Assembly: GCA_900129675.1 (NCBI GenBank)
Contig: FSRD01000001.1
Location: 7,801,501 to 7,865,500 of the forward strand
Length of the DNA stretch: 64,000 nucleotides
Source: Bradyrhizobium erythrophlei
GTDB lineage: Bacteria > Pseudomonadota > Alphaproteobacteria > Rhizobiales > Xanthobacteraceae
Direction of reading: 5' to 3'
Shown: piece after piece, positions 57,717 to 64,000 of the stretch
How the letters are laid out: each line of letters starts with the position of its first letter
Numbering within the stretch: the first letter of the stretch is position 1
Translations under genes and position numbers: made by a program
Notes under the pieces: model-generated
What the model was told of the DNA's origin: nothing
The model's input: only the letters and a program-made list of their open reading frames with translations
The model's database searches: none

Positions 57717-57749
57717 CGGGGCACTCAATAGAAAAATTGCGGTGAACCG
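57712..57749. repeat. Direct repeat, left copy (see 58120-58157)
   Basis: This 38-base word with core GCACTCAATAGAAA, then GGTGAACCG, recurs at 58120-58157 with about six mismatches. The two copies flank the gene at 57801-58043. The right copy is part of the MITE-like element, so the left one may be its solo remnant. Confidence 0.65.
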
Positions 57750-57800
57750 GCCGGTCTCAGCCGCTGCACGGCTCGCCCTCCCTGCTCGACAGGACCTGCC

Positions 57801-58043
57801 TCACTCCGCCGGGAAACAGGCTCGCTTGCTCCGGCGCCAGACGTACCCATAACCACCACACGGGGGGCGAGGCTGAACCCCGGCGGGGCACTCGTTCCAT
57901 ATGCGGGCGCCGGTACCCCAGCCGTCGACGACGCATGCGCCACCGGGCGTACTATGGCAACCGGGCCCGCATCCGTCGGCGGCGTTAGCGGGGCCAATGC
58001 TGGCAACGATGGCGAAAAGAGCCGCGATCAAAAAGGTTCTCAT
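57801..58043 (-). CDS. Exported Gly/Cys-rich small protein
   Basis: The protein has 80 residues. Signal peptide MRTFLIAALFAIVASIGPAN ends at AADG. The mature part GCGPGCHSTPGGACVVDGWG, WNECPAGVQPRPPCGGYGYV, WRRSKRACF has six Cys. GCGxGCHxxxxGACV is a motif of small exported proteins in rhizobia. Disulfide-rich and periplasmic. It is flanked by direct repeats at 57712 and 58120. Function unknown. Confidence 0.7.
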   Translation of the reverse strand: MRTFLIAALFAIVASIGPANAADGCGPGCHSTPGGACVVDGWGTGARIWNECPAGVQPRPPCGGYGYVWRRSKRACFPAE

Positions 58044-58105
58044 ACCGCTCTCCTTCTTTTGGTCGATAGCAACACCCAGCAGAGGCTCGAAGTTCCCTCA
58101 GCGCT

Positions 58106-58201
58106 GCTTTCGGAATTACGGTGACCGTGCACTCAATAGAAACTTTACGGTGAACCGTTCGCGAGCAGCATTAAATGCGCTGTCACCGCAATTCCGAAAG
58201 C
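58106..58201. repeat. 96-bp MITE-like element
   Basis: The terminal inverted repeats GCTTTCGGAATTACGGTGAC (58106-58125) and its complement ending at 58201 differ at one base of 20. The short interior has no gene. The GGTGAC...GCACTCAATAGAAA part also occurs at 57712-57749. Confidence 0.7.
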
Positions 58202-58225
58202 TGAAGAGAGAGGAATGACCGTTGT

Positions 58226-58468
58226 TCAGGCTCGCTGACGAGCTTCAGCGGCAGCCCGGGCTTTTTGTTCCGCCTCAAGCACAATCCTGATTTCCTTTGC
58301 GCTACAGAGTGCCCGCCTGATGTTTGGATCTTCCGAACCAAATTCGAACGTAATGAGCCTGTTGCAGTGCGCGCAGTTGGTCTGGAAATTAGGTCTGACT
58401 TTCTGAGCCCGCTCCCTAAATACCTGGGAACACTTCGTGCATTTGATCCTGACCTTATCGTCGATCAT
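58226..58468 (-). CDS. Zinc-ribbon small protein
   Basis: The protein has 80 residues: MIDDKVRIKCTKCSQVFRER, QTNCAHCNRLITFEFGSEDP, NIRRALCSAKEIRIVLEAE. CTKC and CAHC form a zinc ribbon in the style of MJ0042-type or FmdB-like domains; the C-terminus is a basic Ala-rich helix. It starts at ATG 58468. A small soluble nucleic-acid or protein-binding factor is plausible; no specific function known. Confidence 0.7.
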   Translation of the reverse strand: MIDDKVRIKCTKCSQVFRERAQKVRPNFQTNCAHCNRLITFEFGSEDPNIRRALCSAKEIRIVLEAEQKARAAAEARQRA

Positions 58469-58677
58469 GCCGCAGATCTAAAGGGATTGTTAATTTGATC
58501 ACCCCATGGCGGCCCGCCGTCGATACCCGCAATCGGCGGGGGCTCGGGTCTGTTTCGGACCCAACGTGTAGAGCGATTTGCCTGCCCGCTCGCGGCGAGT
58601 TCCAATGGCGCATACCCGCCGTTGCAAACAAGCCCAACCAAGCAGAACATCCGCCGGGCCAATACCGGGGAAAAGCA

Positions 58678-58965
58678 ATGAAGGTCTTTGTTGCGACACT
58701 TACCTTGCTTGTTTCAAGTGCTGCCGCCGCTGAAGAGTGCCAGACGTGCTCAATGGCCGACGCCTGCATAAAGGCGTACCTTAAGGCTACGTCGGAGGCC
58801 CAAAGCGCCACTAAGCAGGCAATCCGGGATTGGAAGCAGAATCTGGACAGGAAGGCCTCCGCAGAATTGTCCAGCAGGGGCACGCTCGCATTACAAGACG
58901 CCATGGAGTCGCAAATTCGTTTGGAGCTTGAGCGCCTGAAGGAGTGCTTGGCTAAGATTAGGTAG
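58678..58965 (+). CDS. Exported small helical protein
   Basis: The protein has 95 residues from ATG 58678. Signal peptide MKVFVATLTLLVSSAAAAEE; mature part CQTCSMADACIKAYLKATSE, QAIRDWKQNLDRKASAELSS, ESQIRLELERLKECLAKIR. Four cysteines and long helices suggest a disulfide-linked helical hairpin. The upstream frame is rejected because it bypasses the signal peptide. Function unknown. Confidence 0.6.
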   Translation: MKVFVATLTLLVSSAAAAEECQTCSMADACIKAYLKATSEAQSATKQAIRDWKQNLDRKASAELSSRGTLALQDAMESQIRLELERLKECLAKIR

Positions 58966-59102
58966 CTGAGCCCGCGCGGTCGCCAACACCTACGCGGACC
59001 GGGTGCCAGCCGGCACCCGGTCTTCCCTGCGACCTCTGTCGATCAAGAGGACGAAAAGTGACGCACAGCTCGGGCGATTCACGACCGCGGTGCCCCTGAA
59101 GG

Positions 59103-60449
59103 TTAGGACATCCGTCACAATAAATGAATCGGATTGCGCCCGGGCGCCATGTGGTGATGTGACTCAGGGCGGCGGGATTCCTTGGATGGCGGTTCGGCAG
59201 TATGCGGGTCGGCATGATCGACACGCAAGCGATTCGGCAAAGATGGGAGTCCGTCGGCTCGAAGCTCGATGAGCGCGGGCGGCGGGTGTTTGCAGCCGGC
59301 GAGGTCCGGGCGGCAGGATGGGGCGGTCTCGAGGCGGTTTCCGAGATCACGGGGCTCGCGCGCTCGACCATCGGTCGGGGACTGAAAGATCTCGACGCGG
59401 CGCCCCTGCCGAAAGGCCGGGAGCGCCGCAAGGGGGGCGGCCGGCGGCATCTGTCGAGCCGGGACGCCACGCTGATCGAGGACCTGCGCGGCGTCATTGA
59501 GCCGGCCACGCTCGGAGATCCCATGCGCCCGCTGTTGTGGGTATCGAAAAGCCACGACAAGGTGGCTGTCGCGTTGCAGAAGCAGGGCCATGAGATCAGC
59601 GCCAGCAGCGTGAAGAGACTGTTGCCGATGCTCGGCTACAGCCGGCAGTCGAACCGCAAGGCCGACGAGGGCTCGAAGCATCCCGACCGCAATGCGCAAT
59701 TCGAGCACATCAACGCCAAGGCGGTTGCGGCGCAGACCGCGGGGCAGCCCGTCATCTCGGTCGATACCAAGAAGAAAGAGCTGATCGGCAACTACAAGAA
59801 CGGCGGCACCGACTATCGCCCGAAAGGCGATCCGCGGCGCGTGAAGGTGCACGACTTCGAGGACAAGGAACTCGGCAAGGTCGTACCTTATGGCGTGTAC
59901 GACGTTGGTGCCAATGCAGGGTGGGTGAGCGTCGGAATCACAAGCGACACGGCTCAGTTTGCCGTCGCCTCCATCCGCCGCTGGCTCGACGCGATGGGGC
60001 GCGAGCGCTACCCGAAAGCCCGCGAGTTGACGATCACGGCCGATGGCGGCGGCTCGAATGGAACGCGTGTCCGGCTGTGGAAGGTCGAGTTGCAAAAGCT
60101 CGCCGACGAGACCGGCCTCATGCTCCACGTCCATCACTATCCGCCGGGCACGTCGAAGTGGAATAAGATCGAACACCGCCTGTTCTGCCACATCACGCAG
60201 ACCTGGCGCGGGCGACCACTCGTCGATCGCATGGCCGTAGTCGAACTGATTGCCGCGACGACGACCAAAGCCGGCCTGAAAGTTGAGAGCGCGCTCGATA
60301 CCGCGACCTACGAAAAGGGCATCAAAGTCAGCGATGCCGAGATGAAGACGCTCGACATCCAGGGCGATGAATTCCATCCCGAATGGAACTACACAATCCG
60401 CCCGCGATCAGCCGCTAATCGGAGCGGTTAATTTGGTCGGTGTCCTTAA
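59103..60449 (+). mobile_element. ISAzo13-like insertion sequence
   Basis: The left end TTAGGACATCCGTCAC and the inverted right end TTAAGGACACCGACCA share an imperfect terminal repeat. The transposase fills the interior. The right end overlaps the 3' end of the 60446-60691 gene, whose stop codon is supplied by the element. Confidence 0.75.
59202..60431 (+). CDS. ISAzo13-family transposase
   Basis: The protein has 409 residues; the start may be Met5 (MIDTQAIRQRW). An N-terminal helix-turn-helix (GLEAVSEITGLARSTIGRGL) precedes a DDE domain: VISVDTKKKELIGNYKNGGT, LTITADGGGSNGTRVRLWKV and HHYPPGTSKWNKIEHRLFCH (ITQTWRG). All three catalytic acids appear present, so the copy may be active. Confidence 0.9.
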   Translation: MRVGMIDTQAIRQRWESVGSKLDERGRRVFAAGEVRAAGWGGLEAVSEITGLARSTIGRGLKDLDAAPLPKGRERRKGGGRRHLSSRDATLIEDLRGVIEPATLGDPMRPLLWVSKSHDKVAVALQKQGHEISASSVKRLLPMLGYSRQSNRKADEGSKHPDRNAQFEHINAKAVAAQTAGQPVISVDTKKKELIGNYKNGGTDYRPKGDPRRVKVHDFEDKELGKVVPYGVYDVGANAGWVSVGITSDTAQFAVASIRRWLDAMGRERYPKARELTITADGGGSNGTRVRLWKVELQKLADETGLMLHVHHYPPGTSKWNKIEHRLFCHITQTWRGRPLVDRMAVVELIAATTTKAGLKVESALDTATYEKGIKVSDAEMKTLDIQGDEFHPEWNYTIRPRSAANRSG

Positions 60450-60691
60450 CTCCGCGGTCGCGTGCACGGCTCCTTAACCTTGCCGACTGACGCGGACGCC
60501 GTGTGCTGCCCCCTGGTGCAGGTCGTCCAGACGTACGCGATCCGGCTGCATTCCCAATTCGGGCCAAGCGCCGCACCGGAAACCGGTTCCGGAGAGGCCA
60601 GGCCAATCGCAAGCACCGCCGCGACGCAGCCAAGCGACACGATGGCAGCGACGAGAACGATATTCTTGCGGGTCCACAGATTGCGCAACAT
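60446..60691 (-). CDS. Small membrane/exported protein, 3' end altered by an IS
   Basis: The protein has 81 residues from ATG 60691. MLRNLWTRKNIVLVAAIVSL, GCVAAVLAIGLASPEPVSGA, ALGPNWECSRIAYVWTTC: one TM anchor and a short periplasmic domain with two Cys. The final residues and stop fall at the ISAzo13-like end, so the natural C-terminus may be lost. Upstream, an 18-bp tandem repeat (near 60697-60732) gives the VNRTAPVNRTA of a longer frame that is not used. Function unknown. Confidence 0.6.
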   Translation of the reverse strand: MLRNLWTRKNIVLVAAIVSLGCVAAVLAIGLASPEPVSGAALGPNWECSRIAYVWTTCTRGQHTASASVGKVKEPCTRPRS

Positions 60692-60841
60692 GGCGGCTGT
60701 CCTGTTCACGGGCGCTGTCCTGTTCACGGCGGGAGAATAGGATTGCGCCAGCCTCCCCTGTGTGAGCGAGATCACAGGTTTTCGGCTTTTCGGCCGCTCG
60801 ATTTGTCGCAGGTCGGCACAACCCGAAATAGCGGGTCGTCT

Positions 60842-61018
60842 TCACTGCGCGGGCTGAATCACGTTGCAGTTGGTCCGGCCCGACATCAGGCAATCCTGCA
60901 TCTTGCTGGCCGCCGTCAGGTCGTGCGCCAGCCACAGGCCGACCGCCAGCATCGCGACCGCGATCAACAATCCGGCAATCGCGCCGCGCCGGTTCGGGCT
61001 TTCTTCGGGATCGGTCAT
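60842..61018 (-). CDS. Small single-span membrane protein
   Basis: The protein has 58 residues from ATG 61018: MTDPEESPNRRGAIAGLLIA, VAMLAVGLWLAHDLTAASKM, QDCLMSGRTNCNVI. The N-terminal acidic tail is cytoplasmic, with one TM and a periplasmic tail with two Cys (CLMSGRTNC). The QDCLMSGRxNC ending recurs in small orphan proteins of Bradyrhizobium. Function unknown. Confidence 0.65.
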   Translation of the reverse strand: MTDPEESPNRRGAIAGLLIAVAMLAVGLWLAHDLTAASKMQDCLMSGRTNCNVIQPAQ

Positions 61019-61226
61019 GATCGCGTTGGTTCCAAAACGCTCGCTACCTTTATTGGCCACGAGCTTGTGCCACCCAGCATCGTCACGCCAGAGTTCGGCT
61101 GATCAATTCTGCAACACCGGCCGGATTAAACATACGAGACGGGTATAAGTGTCGCAAATCCGTTGCGCTCGCGCGGACGTTGAGAAACACTGTTGGCTCG
61201 GGGAAAGCGCGTGTGCGGGGCGTGCC

Positions 61227-61451
61227 ATGAGTAAACAGGAAACGGGCTACGACTATCATCGTTACCGGAAATTGCTGGCGGAAGCGGTCGACGACAGCAA
61301 GCGGCTTGAGCTGATCGACCTCCTGATCCAGGAAAAGGCCCGCGACAGGCTGGAAGCCCAGCGGACATCCGACCGGGTCGCAATGACGACGATAACGGTC
61401 GCCAAAATCCTTGGTCCGTCCGGGCGCCGCGACAATTTCAAGGTCGGCTAG
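61227..61451 (+). CDS. Small helical hypothetical protein
   Basis: The protein has 74 residues from ATG 61227: MSKQETGYDYHRYRKLLAEA, VDDSKRLELIDLLIQEKARD, RLEAQRTSDRVAMTTITVAK. Charged helices, no TM. The YDYHRYRKLLAEAVDxxKRLxLIDLLI pattern looks like a conserved rhizobial orphan family. The upstream 26-codon extension is less likely. Its stop overlaps the convergent frame at 61448. Function unknown. Confidence 0.65.
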   Translation: MSKQETGYDYHRYRKLLAEAVDDSKRLELIDLLIQEKARDRLEAQRTSDRVAMTTITVAKILGPSGRRDNFKVG

Positions 61452-61597
61452 CCCACGCCGAGACCCAAGGAAACGCGATTTGCGGGACCACCCCGCCGCT
61501 GGCGGCGGCAGCCGACCAGCCCTAACAAGGCACAGGCCAGCAGCCCATATTGCAATACCGCAAACGCCTGCCGCGGGGCTTCGGTCGCGGTCGTCAT
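61448..61597 (-). CDS. Possible small membrane protein
   Basis: The protein has 49 residues from ATG 61597: MTTATEAPRQAFAVLQYGLL, ACALLGLVGCRRQRRGGPAN. One hydrophobic helix followed by a basic tail. It overlaps the convergent gene by four bases. Support is limited to composition. Confidence 0.35.
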   Translation of the reverse strand: MTTATEAPRQAFAVLQYGLLACALLGLVGCRRQRRGGPANRVSLGLGVG

Positions 61598-61783
61598 GTC
61601 GTAGATCAACCAGGCCGAGGTCGCCCCAGCATCAGCATCAGTTTCGGCCACTTGCTGTTCACGGAAATCTCCCTGTCTGTGCCCGTTGGACGCTGGTATT
61701 TTGCCCCGGGTTCACTTAAGCCGAGCGCCAAGCCAATCATCCCGCGTCCCACAACCGATACTGAAAGCGACAAGGCCTCCTCT

Positions 61784-62143
61784 ATGAGTGGATTCAAGGA
61801 ACCAAGTTTTGCCGACCGCCAAAAGGCGGCGCAGCAGGCGCGGCAGGACATTTTGAATAAATTCCGCGCCAAGCCGGGACCTGACGATCCCGAGGTCAGG
61901 CAGCGTCAGGCCGAGCGTGAGGCGCAGGCCGCCGCGCGCGCCAAGGTCAGGGAAGCCCGCGAGGCCGCCAAGGCTGAGCAGAAACGTCTTGAGGAGGAAG
62001 CGGCCGCTGCGGCCGCTGCCCTTCTCGCCCGTGAAAAGGAAGAGGAAGCCGCGCGGCTTGCCGCGCTCGAGGCCGAGCAGAAGGCCAAGCGTGACGCCCG
62101 CTACGCTGCCCGCAAGGGCGGCGGCAAAGGCAAGAAGAAGTAA
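61784..62143 (+). CDS. DUF6481-family Ala/Lys/Glu-rich protein
   Basis: The protein has 119 residues from ATG 61784. MSGFKEPSFADRQKAAQQAR, QDILNKFRAKPGPDDPEVRQ is the DUF6481 signature; the rest is a single charged helix (AEREAQAAARAKVREAREAA, EQKRLEEEAAA) ending in KKGGGKGKKK-like basic residues. It probably forms a coiled coil, possibly nucleic-acid or ribosome associated. The role is not established. Confidence 0.75.
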   Translation: MSGFKEPSFADRQKAAQQARQDILNKFRAKPGPDDPEVRQRQAEREAQAAARAKVREAREAAKAEQKRLEEEAAAAAAALLAREKEEEAARLAALEAEQKAKRDARYAARKGGGKGKKK

Positions 62144-62226
62144 CCGATACGTTCGGGCGGTACCGCCGCAGACGACACAGGCCCGCCCCGGGGGGCAAGG
62201 CGAGCCTGTGAGACGGCGAAGCGCGA

Positions 62227-62481
62227 TCAGTTCTTCTTCATGCCGTCCTTCGCCATCCCGTCGTCTTTCTTCATGCCGTCCTTCATCATCCCGTCGTCTT
62301 TCTTCATCGCGTCCTTTTTCATGCCATCGTCCTTCTTCATGGCATCCTTGGACATCGAGTCCTTCTTCATGCCGTCATCCTTGCCCATCTTGTCCTGGGC
62401 AAAGGAGGCGGGCGCAAGCGCGAGGCTGAGCGAGAGAACGGCAGCGGAGAGGCCGAGGGCGAAACGGGTGCTGATCGTCAT
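62227..62481 (-). CDS. Pentapeptide MxKDx-repeat exported protein
   Basis: The protein has 84 residues. Signal peptide MTISTRFALGLSAAVLSLSL, ALAPASFAQ; the mature region is built from about ten MKKDx/MSKDx/MAKDG units. This is the pentapeptide MXKDX family. Such Met/Lys/Asp repeats may bind metal or be disordered spacers in the periplasm. Function not established. Confidence 0.85.
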   Translation of the reverse strand: MTISTRFALGLSAAVLSLSLALAPASFAQDKMGKDDGMKKDSMSKDAMKKDDGMKKDAMKKDDGMMKDGMKKDDGMAKDGMKKN

Positions 62482-62873
62482 GGGTTGGTGATCCTTGTTG
62501 GAGTTGGAGGCGATGTTCGAAAGCGACTTCTTGCCGCTCTCCCCACGACGATCCCGGGATATCTTTTGTTACGCGCCGGCCCCAAGGTACTGGCGTTGTA
62601 ACGGATAGTTGAACCAGGCCTTCGCGATGGCCGCGAGAACGATCCTGCGCTAACAGGGATTGGACGTATTGTTGGCGGAGTCGGCGTGAGAAATCCTCTC
62701 GTCCAAATACCCGCCCAGGAAACCGATCGAGGGTGCACCGCAGCAATTTCGGGACTTGCCGCCGCGCTCGACCTCGAACTATCAGACTAGAGAAACTTCG
62801 GCCCGATACCGGCTAACATGCACGCAACGCCGGCGCAGAACGCGCCCAACAAGAACAGCAACAGGGGAGACAC
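62482..62873. other. Intergenic region before the TRAP operon
   Basis: No supported gene is seen. It should carry the TRAP promoter; AACAGGGGAG just before the ATG 62874 is the ribosome site. Confidence 0.45.
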
Positions 62874-63896
62874 ATGCTCACACGCCGCCACGTAATCGCC
62901 ACCGCGCTTGCCGCGCCCGCCATCCTGCGCTTCGGCACCGGGACCGCGCACGCCGCAACGACGCTGAAAATCTCGCACCAGTTTCCCGGCGGCACCGTCG
63001 ACAAGGGCGATTTCCGCGACCGCCTGTGCCGGATGTTCGTCGCCGAAGTGGCCAAGCGCAGCAATGGCGACATCAAGGCCGAAGTCTATCCGAACTCCTC
63101 GCTGATCAAGACCAACGCGCAATTCTCGGCGATGCGCAAAGGCGCGCTGGATATCAGCCTCTATCCGATGCCCTATGCCGGCGGCGAATTGCCGGAGACC
63201 AATATCGGCCTGATGCCGGGCCTGGTTGCGACCTACGATCAGGGCATGCGCTGGAAGAAAGAGGCGGTCGGCAAGGCGCTGACCGATTTCCTGGCCGACA
63301 AGGGCATCATCCTGCTCAGCTGGGTCTGGCAGGCCGGCGGCGTCGCCAGCCGCTCCCGTCCGCTCGTGGCGCCGGAAGACGCCAAGGGGCTCAAGGTTCG
63401 CGGCGGTTCGCGCGAAATGGACATGGTGCTGCAGACCGCCGGCGCCGCCGTGCTGTCGGTGCCGTCGAACGAAATCTATGCGGCGATGCAGACCGGCGCC
63501 TGCGACGCCGGCATCACCTCCTCCACCAGCCTGATCTCGTTCCGGCTCGAGGAGGTCGCGAAGTCGCTGACTTCAGGCGCCGGCGCCTCCTACTGGTTCA
63601 TGCTGGAACCGCTGATGATGTCGAAATCGATCTTCGATGGCCTGCCGAAGAACCAGCAGGACATCATCCTCGCGGTCGGCAGCGAACTGGAAGCGTTCGG
63701 CCGCAAGGGCGCGCAGGACGACGATGTCGAGGTCGCCAAGGTCTATGAAAAGGCCGGCGCCAAGGTCAGCGCGCTTGATGTAGCGACGGTCGGCAAGTGG
63801 CGCGACATTGCGCGCGATACCGCGTGGAAGGACTATAGTGCCAAGACGACGACCGCAGCCAATCTCTTGAAGCTCGCCAGCGACGTCTCCGCATGA
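62874..63896 (+). CDS. TRAP transporter solute-binding protein (DctP family)
   Basis: The protein has 340 residues. The twin-arginine-like signal LTRRHVIATALAAPAILRFG ends near AHA. DctP fold landmarks are LKISHQFPGGTVDKGDFRDR, AEVYPNSSLIKTNAQFSAMR, LKVRGGSREMDMVLQTAGAA and VPSNEIYAAMQTGACDAGIT, where the family Arg binds a ligand carboxylate. It captures a carboxylate-type solute for sodium- or proton-driven import. Its TGA overlaps the dctQ start. Confidence 0.9.
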   Translation: MLTRRHVIATALAAPAILRFGTGTAHAATTLKISHQFPGGTVDKGDFRDRLCRMFVAEVAKRSNGDIKAEVYPNSSLIKTNAQFSAMRKGALDISLYPMPYAGGELPETNIGLMPGLVATYDQGMRWKKEAVGKALTDFLADKGIILLSWVWQAGGVASRSRPLVAPEDAKGLKVRGGSREMDMVLQTAGAAVLSVPSNEIYAAMQTGACDAGITSSTSLISFRLEEVAKSLTSGAGASYWFMLEPLMMSKSIFDGLPKNQQDIILAVGSELEAFGRKGAQDDDVEVAKVYEKAGAKVSALDVATVGKWRDIARDTAWKDYSAKTTTAANLLKLASDVSA

Positions 63897-64000
63897 TGCA
63901 CGGTCCGATTGCGGATCAAGCCGAGGTTTCCGGCACCGCCACCGGCCAATCGCCGGTGGCGGCGCTCGAACGTGCGCTTTCCTTTTGCAACAATGTCATC
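63893..64000 (+). CDS. TRAP transporter small permease (DctQ-like), partial
   Basis: ATG 63893 overlaps the dctP stop (ATGA). The frame MMHGPIADQAEVSGTATGQS, PVAALERALSFCNNVI is open to the window edge. The hydrophilic start and ALERALSFCNN leading into the first helix suit DctQ. Identity rests mainly on operon position. Confidence 0.6.
   Translation, partial: MMHGPIADQAEVSGTATGQSPVAALERALSFCNNVI

Noticed and set aside
62227..62481. Possible DNA repeat array
   Set aside because: The repeats encode the MxKDx pentapeptides of a normal exported protein; the DNA repetition follows from the protein.
44773..62500. Integrated island using tRNA-Arg as attachment site
   Set aside because: The accessory tract starts right after the tRNA, but no integrase and no duplicated tRNA end were found within the window.

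Overview
The window looks like the chromosome of a Bradyrhizobium-type alphaproteobacterium. The evidence is high G+C, a complete Aap general amino-acid ABC transporter, many tiny secreted or orphan proteins of types familiar from Bradyrhizobium (DUF3551, DUF6481, pentapeptide MxKDx, Cys-rich exported peptides), and REP-like palindromes typical of that group. No rRNA or CRISPR was seen. Family names come from recognising motifs by eye; no database search was possible.

Layout. (1) 1-6.6 kb is a decaying phage- or plasmid-like element: a Toprim (Topo VI A-like) protein, an intact and a broken DUF3102-type gene, a serine recombinase with a resolution-like site, an orphan terminase small subunit, and a three-gene operon of two winged-helix proteins around a PC4-like protein. 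Several stem-loop arrays lie between them. (2) 6.6-12.4 kb is a graveyard: an IS110 element, relics with internal deletions (XRE regulator, AraC/GyrI regulator, IS5), then a small island bounded by a 3' fragment of tRNA-Cys and the intact tRNA-Cys. The island carries a tyrosine-integrase tail and a chain of four microgenes joined by 4-nt overlaps. (3) 12.5-44.5 kb is conserved chromosome: a DTW-domain tRNA enzyme; an MdtABC-TolC-type RND efflux operon; a fused remnant of a FAD oxidoreductase and DUF1365 gene next to an intact cyclopropane fatty-acid synthase; cysK; aapJQMP; metC; a cluster for lipid A or polyprenyl-glycan decoration (LAB_N protein, GT2, PAP2, GT39, LpxO-like hydroxylase); and pbpC coupled to a bacterial alpha-2-macroglobulin. 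(4) 44.8-62.5 kb, behind tRNA-Arg, is an accessory tract of small exported proteins, microproteins, repeats, a MITE-like element and three IS elements. (5) 62.9-64 kb opens a TRAP transporter operon.

How the parts work together. The efflux operon runs outer-membrane lipoprotein, adaptor, then two inner-membrane pumps, enough for a tripartite heteromeric pump. AapJ captures amino acids for AapQMP, and cysK and metC (sulphur amino acids) flank that transporter. The GT39/PAP2/GT2/LAB_N operon and the divergent LpxO-like gene fit envelope-lipid remodelling, and pbpC with alpha-2-macroglobulin fits periplasmic defence and wall repair.

The most unusual signals are: two 26-bp perfect palindromes inside paralogous genes whose inner bases differ but stay complementary; the overlapping microgene chain and its dispersed 30-residue basic microprotein; a small exported-protein gene split by two IS elements that share CTAG targets and can be rejoined on paper; and a REP-like palindrome read in frame through the N-terminus of PbpC.
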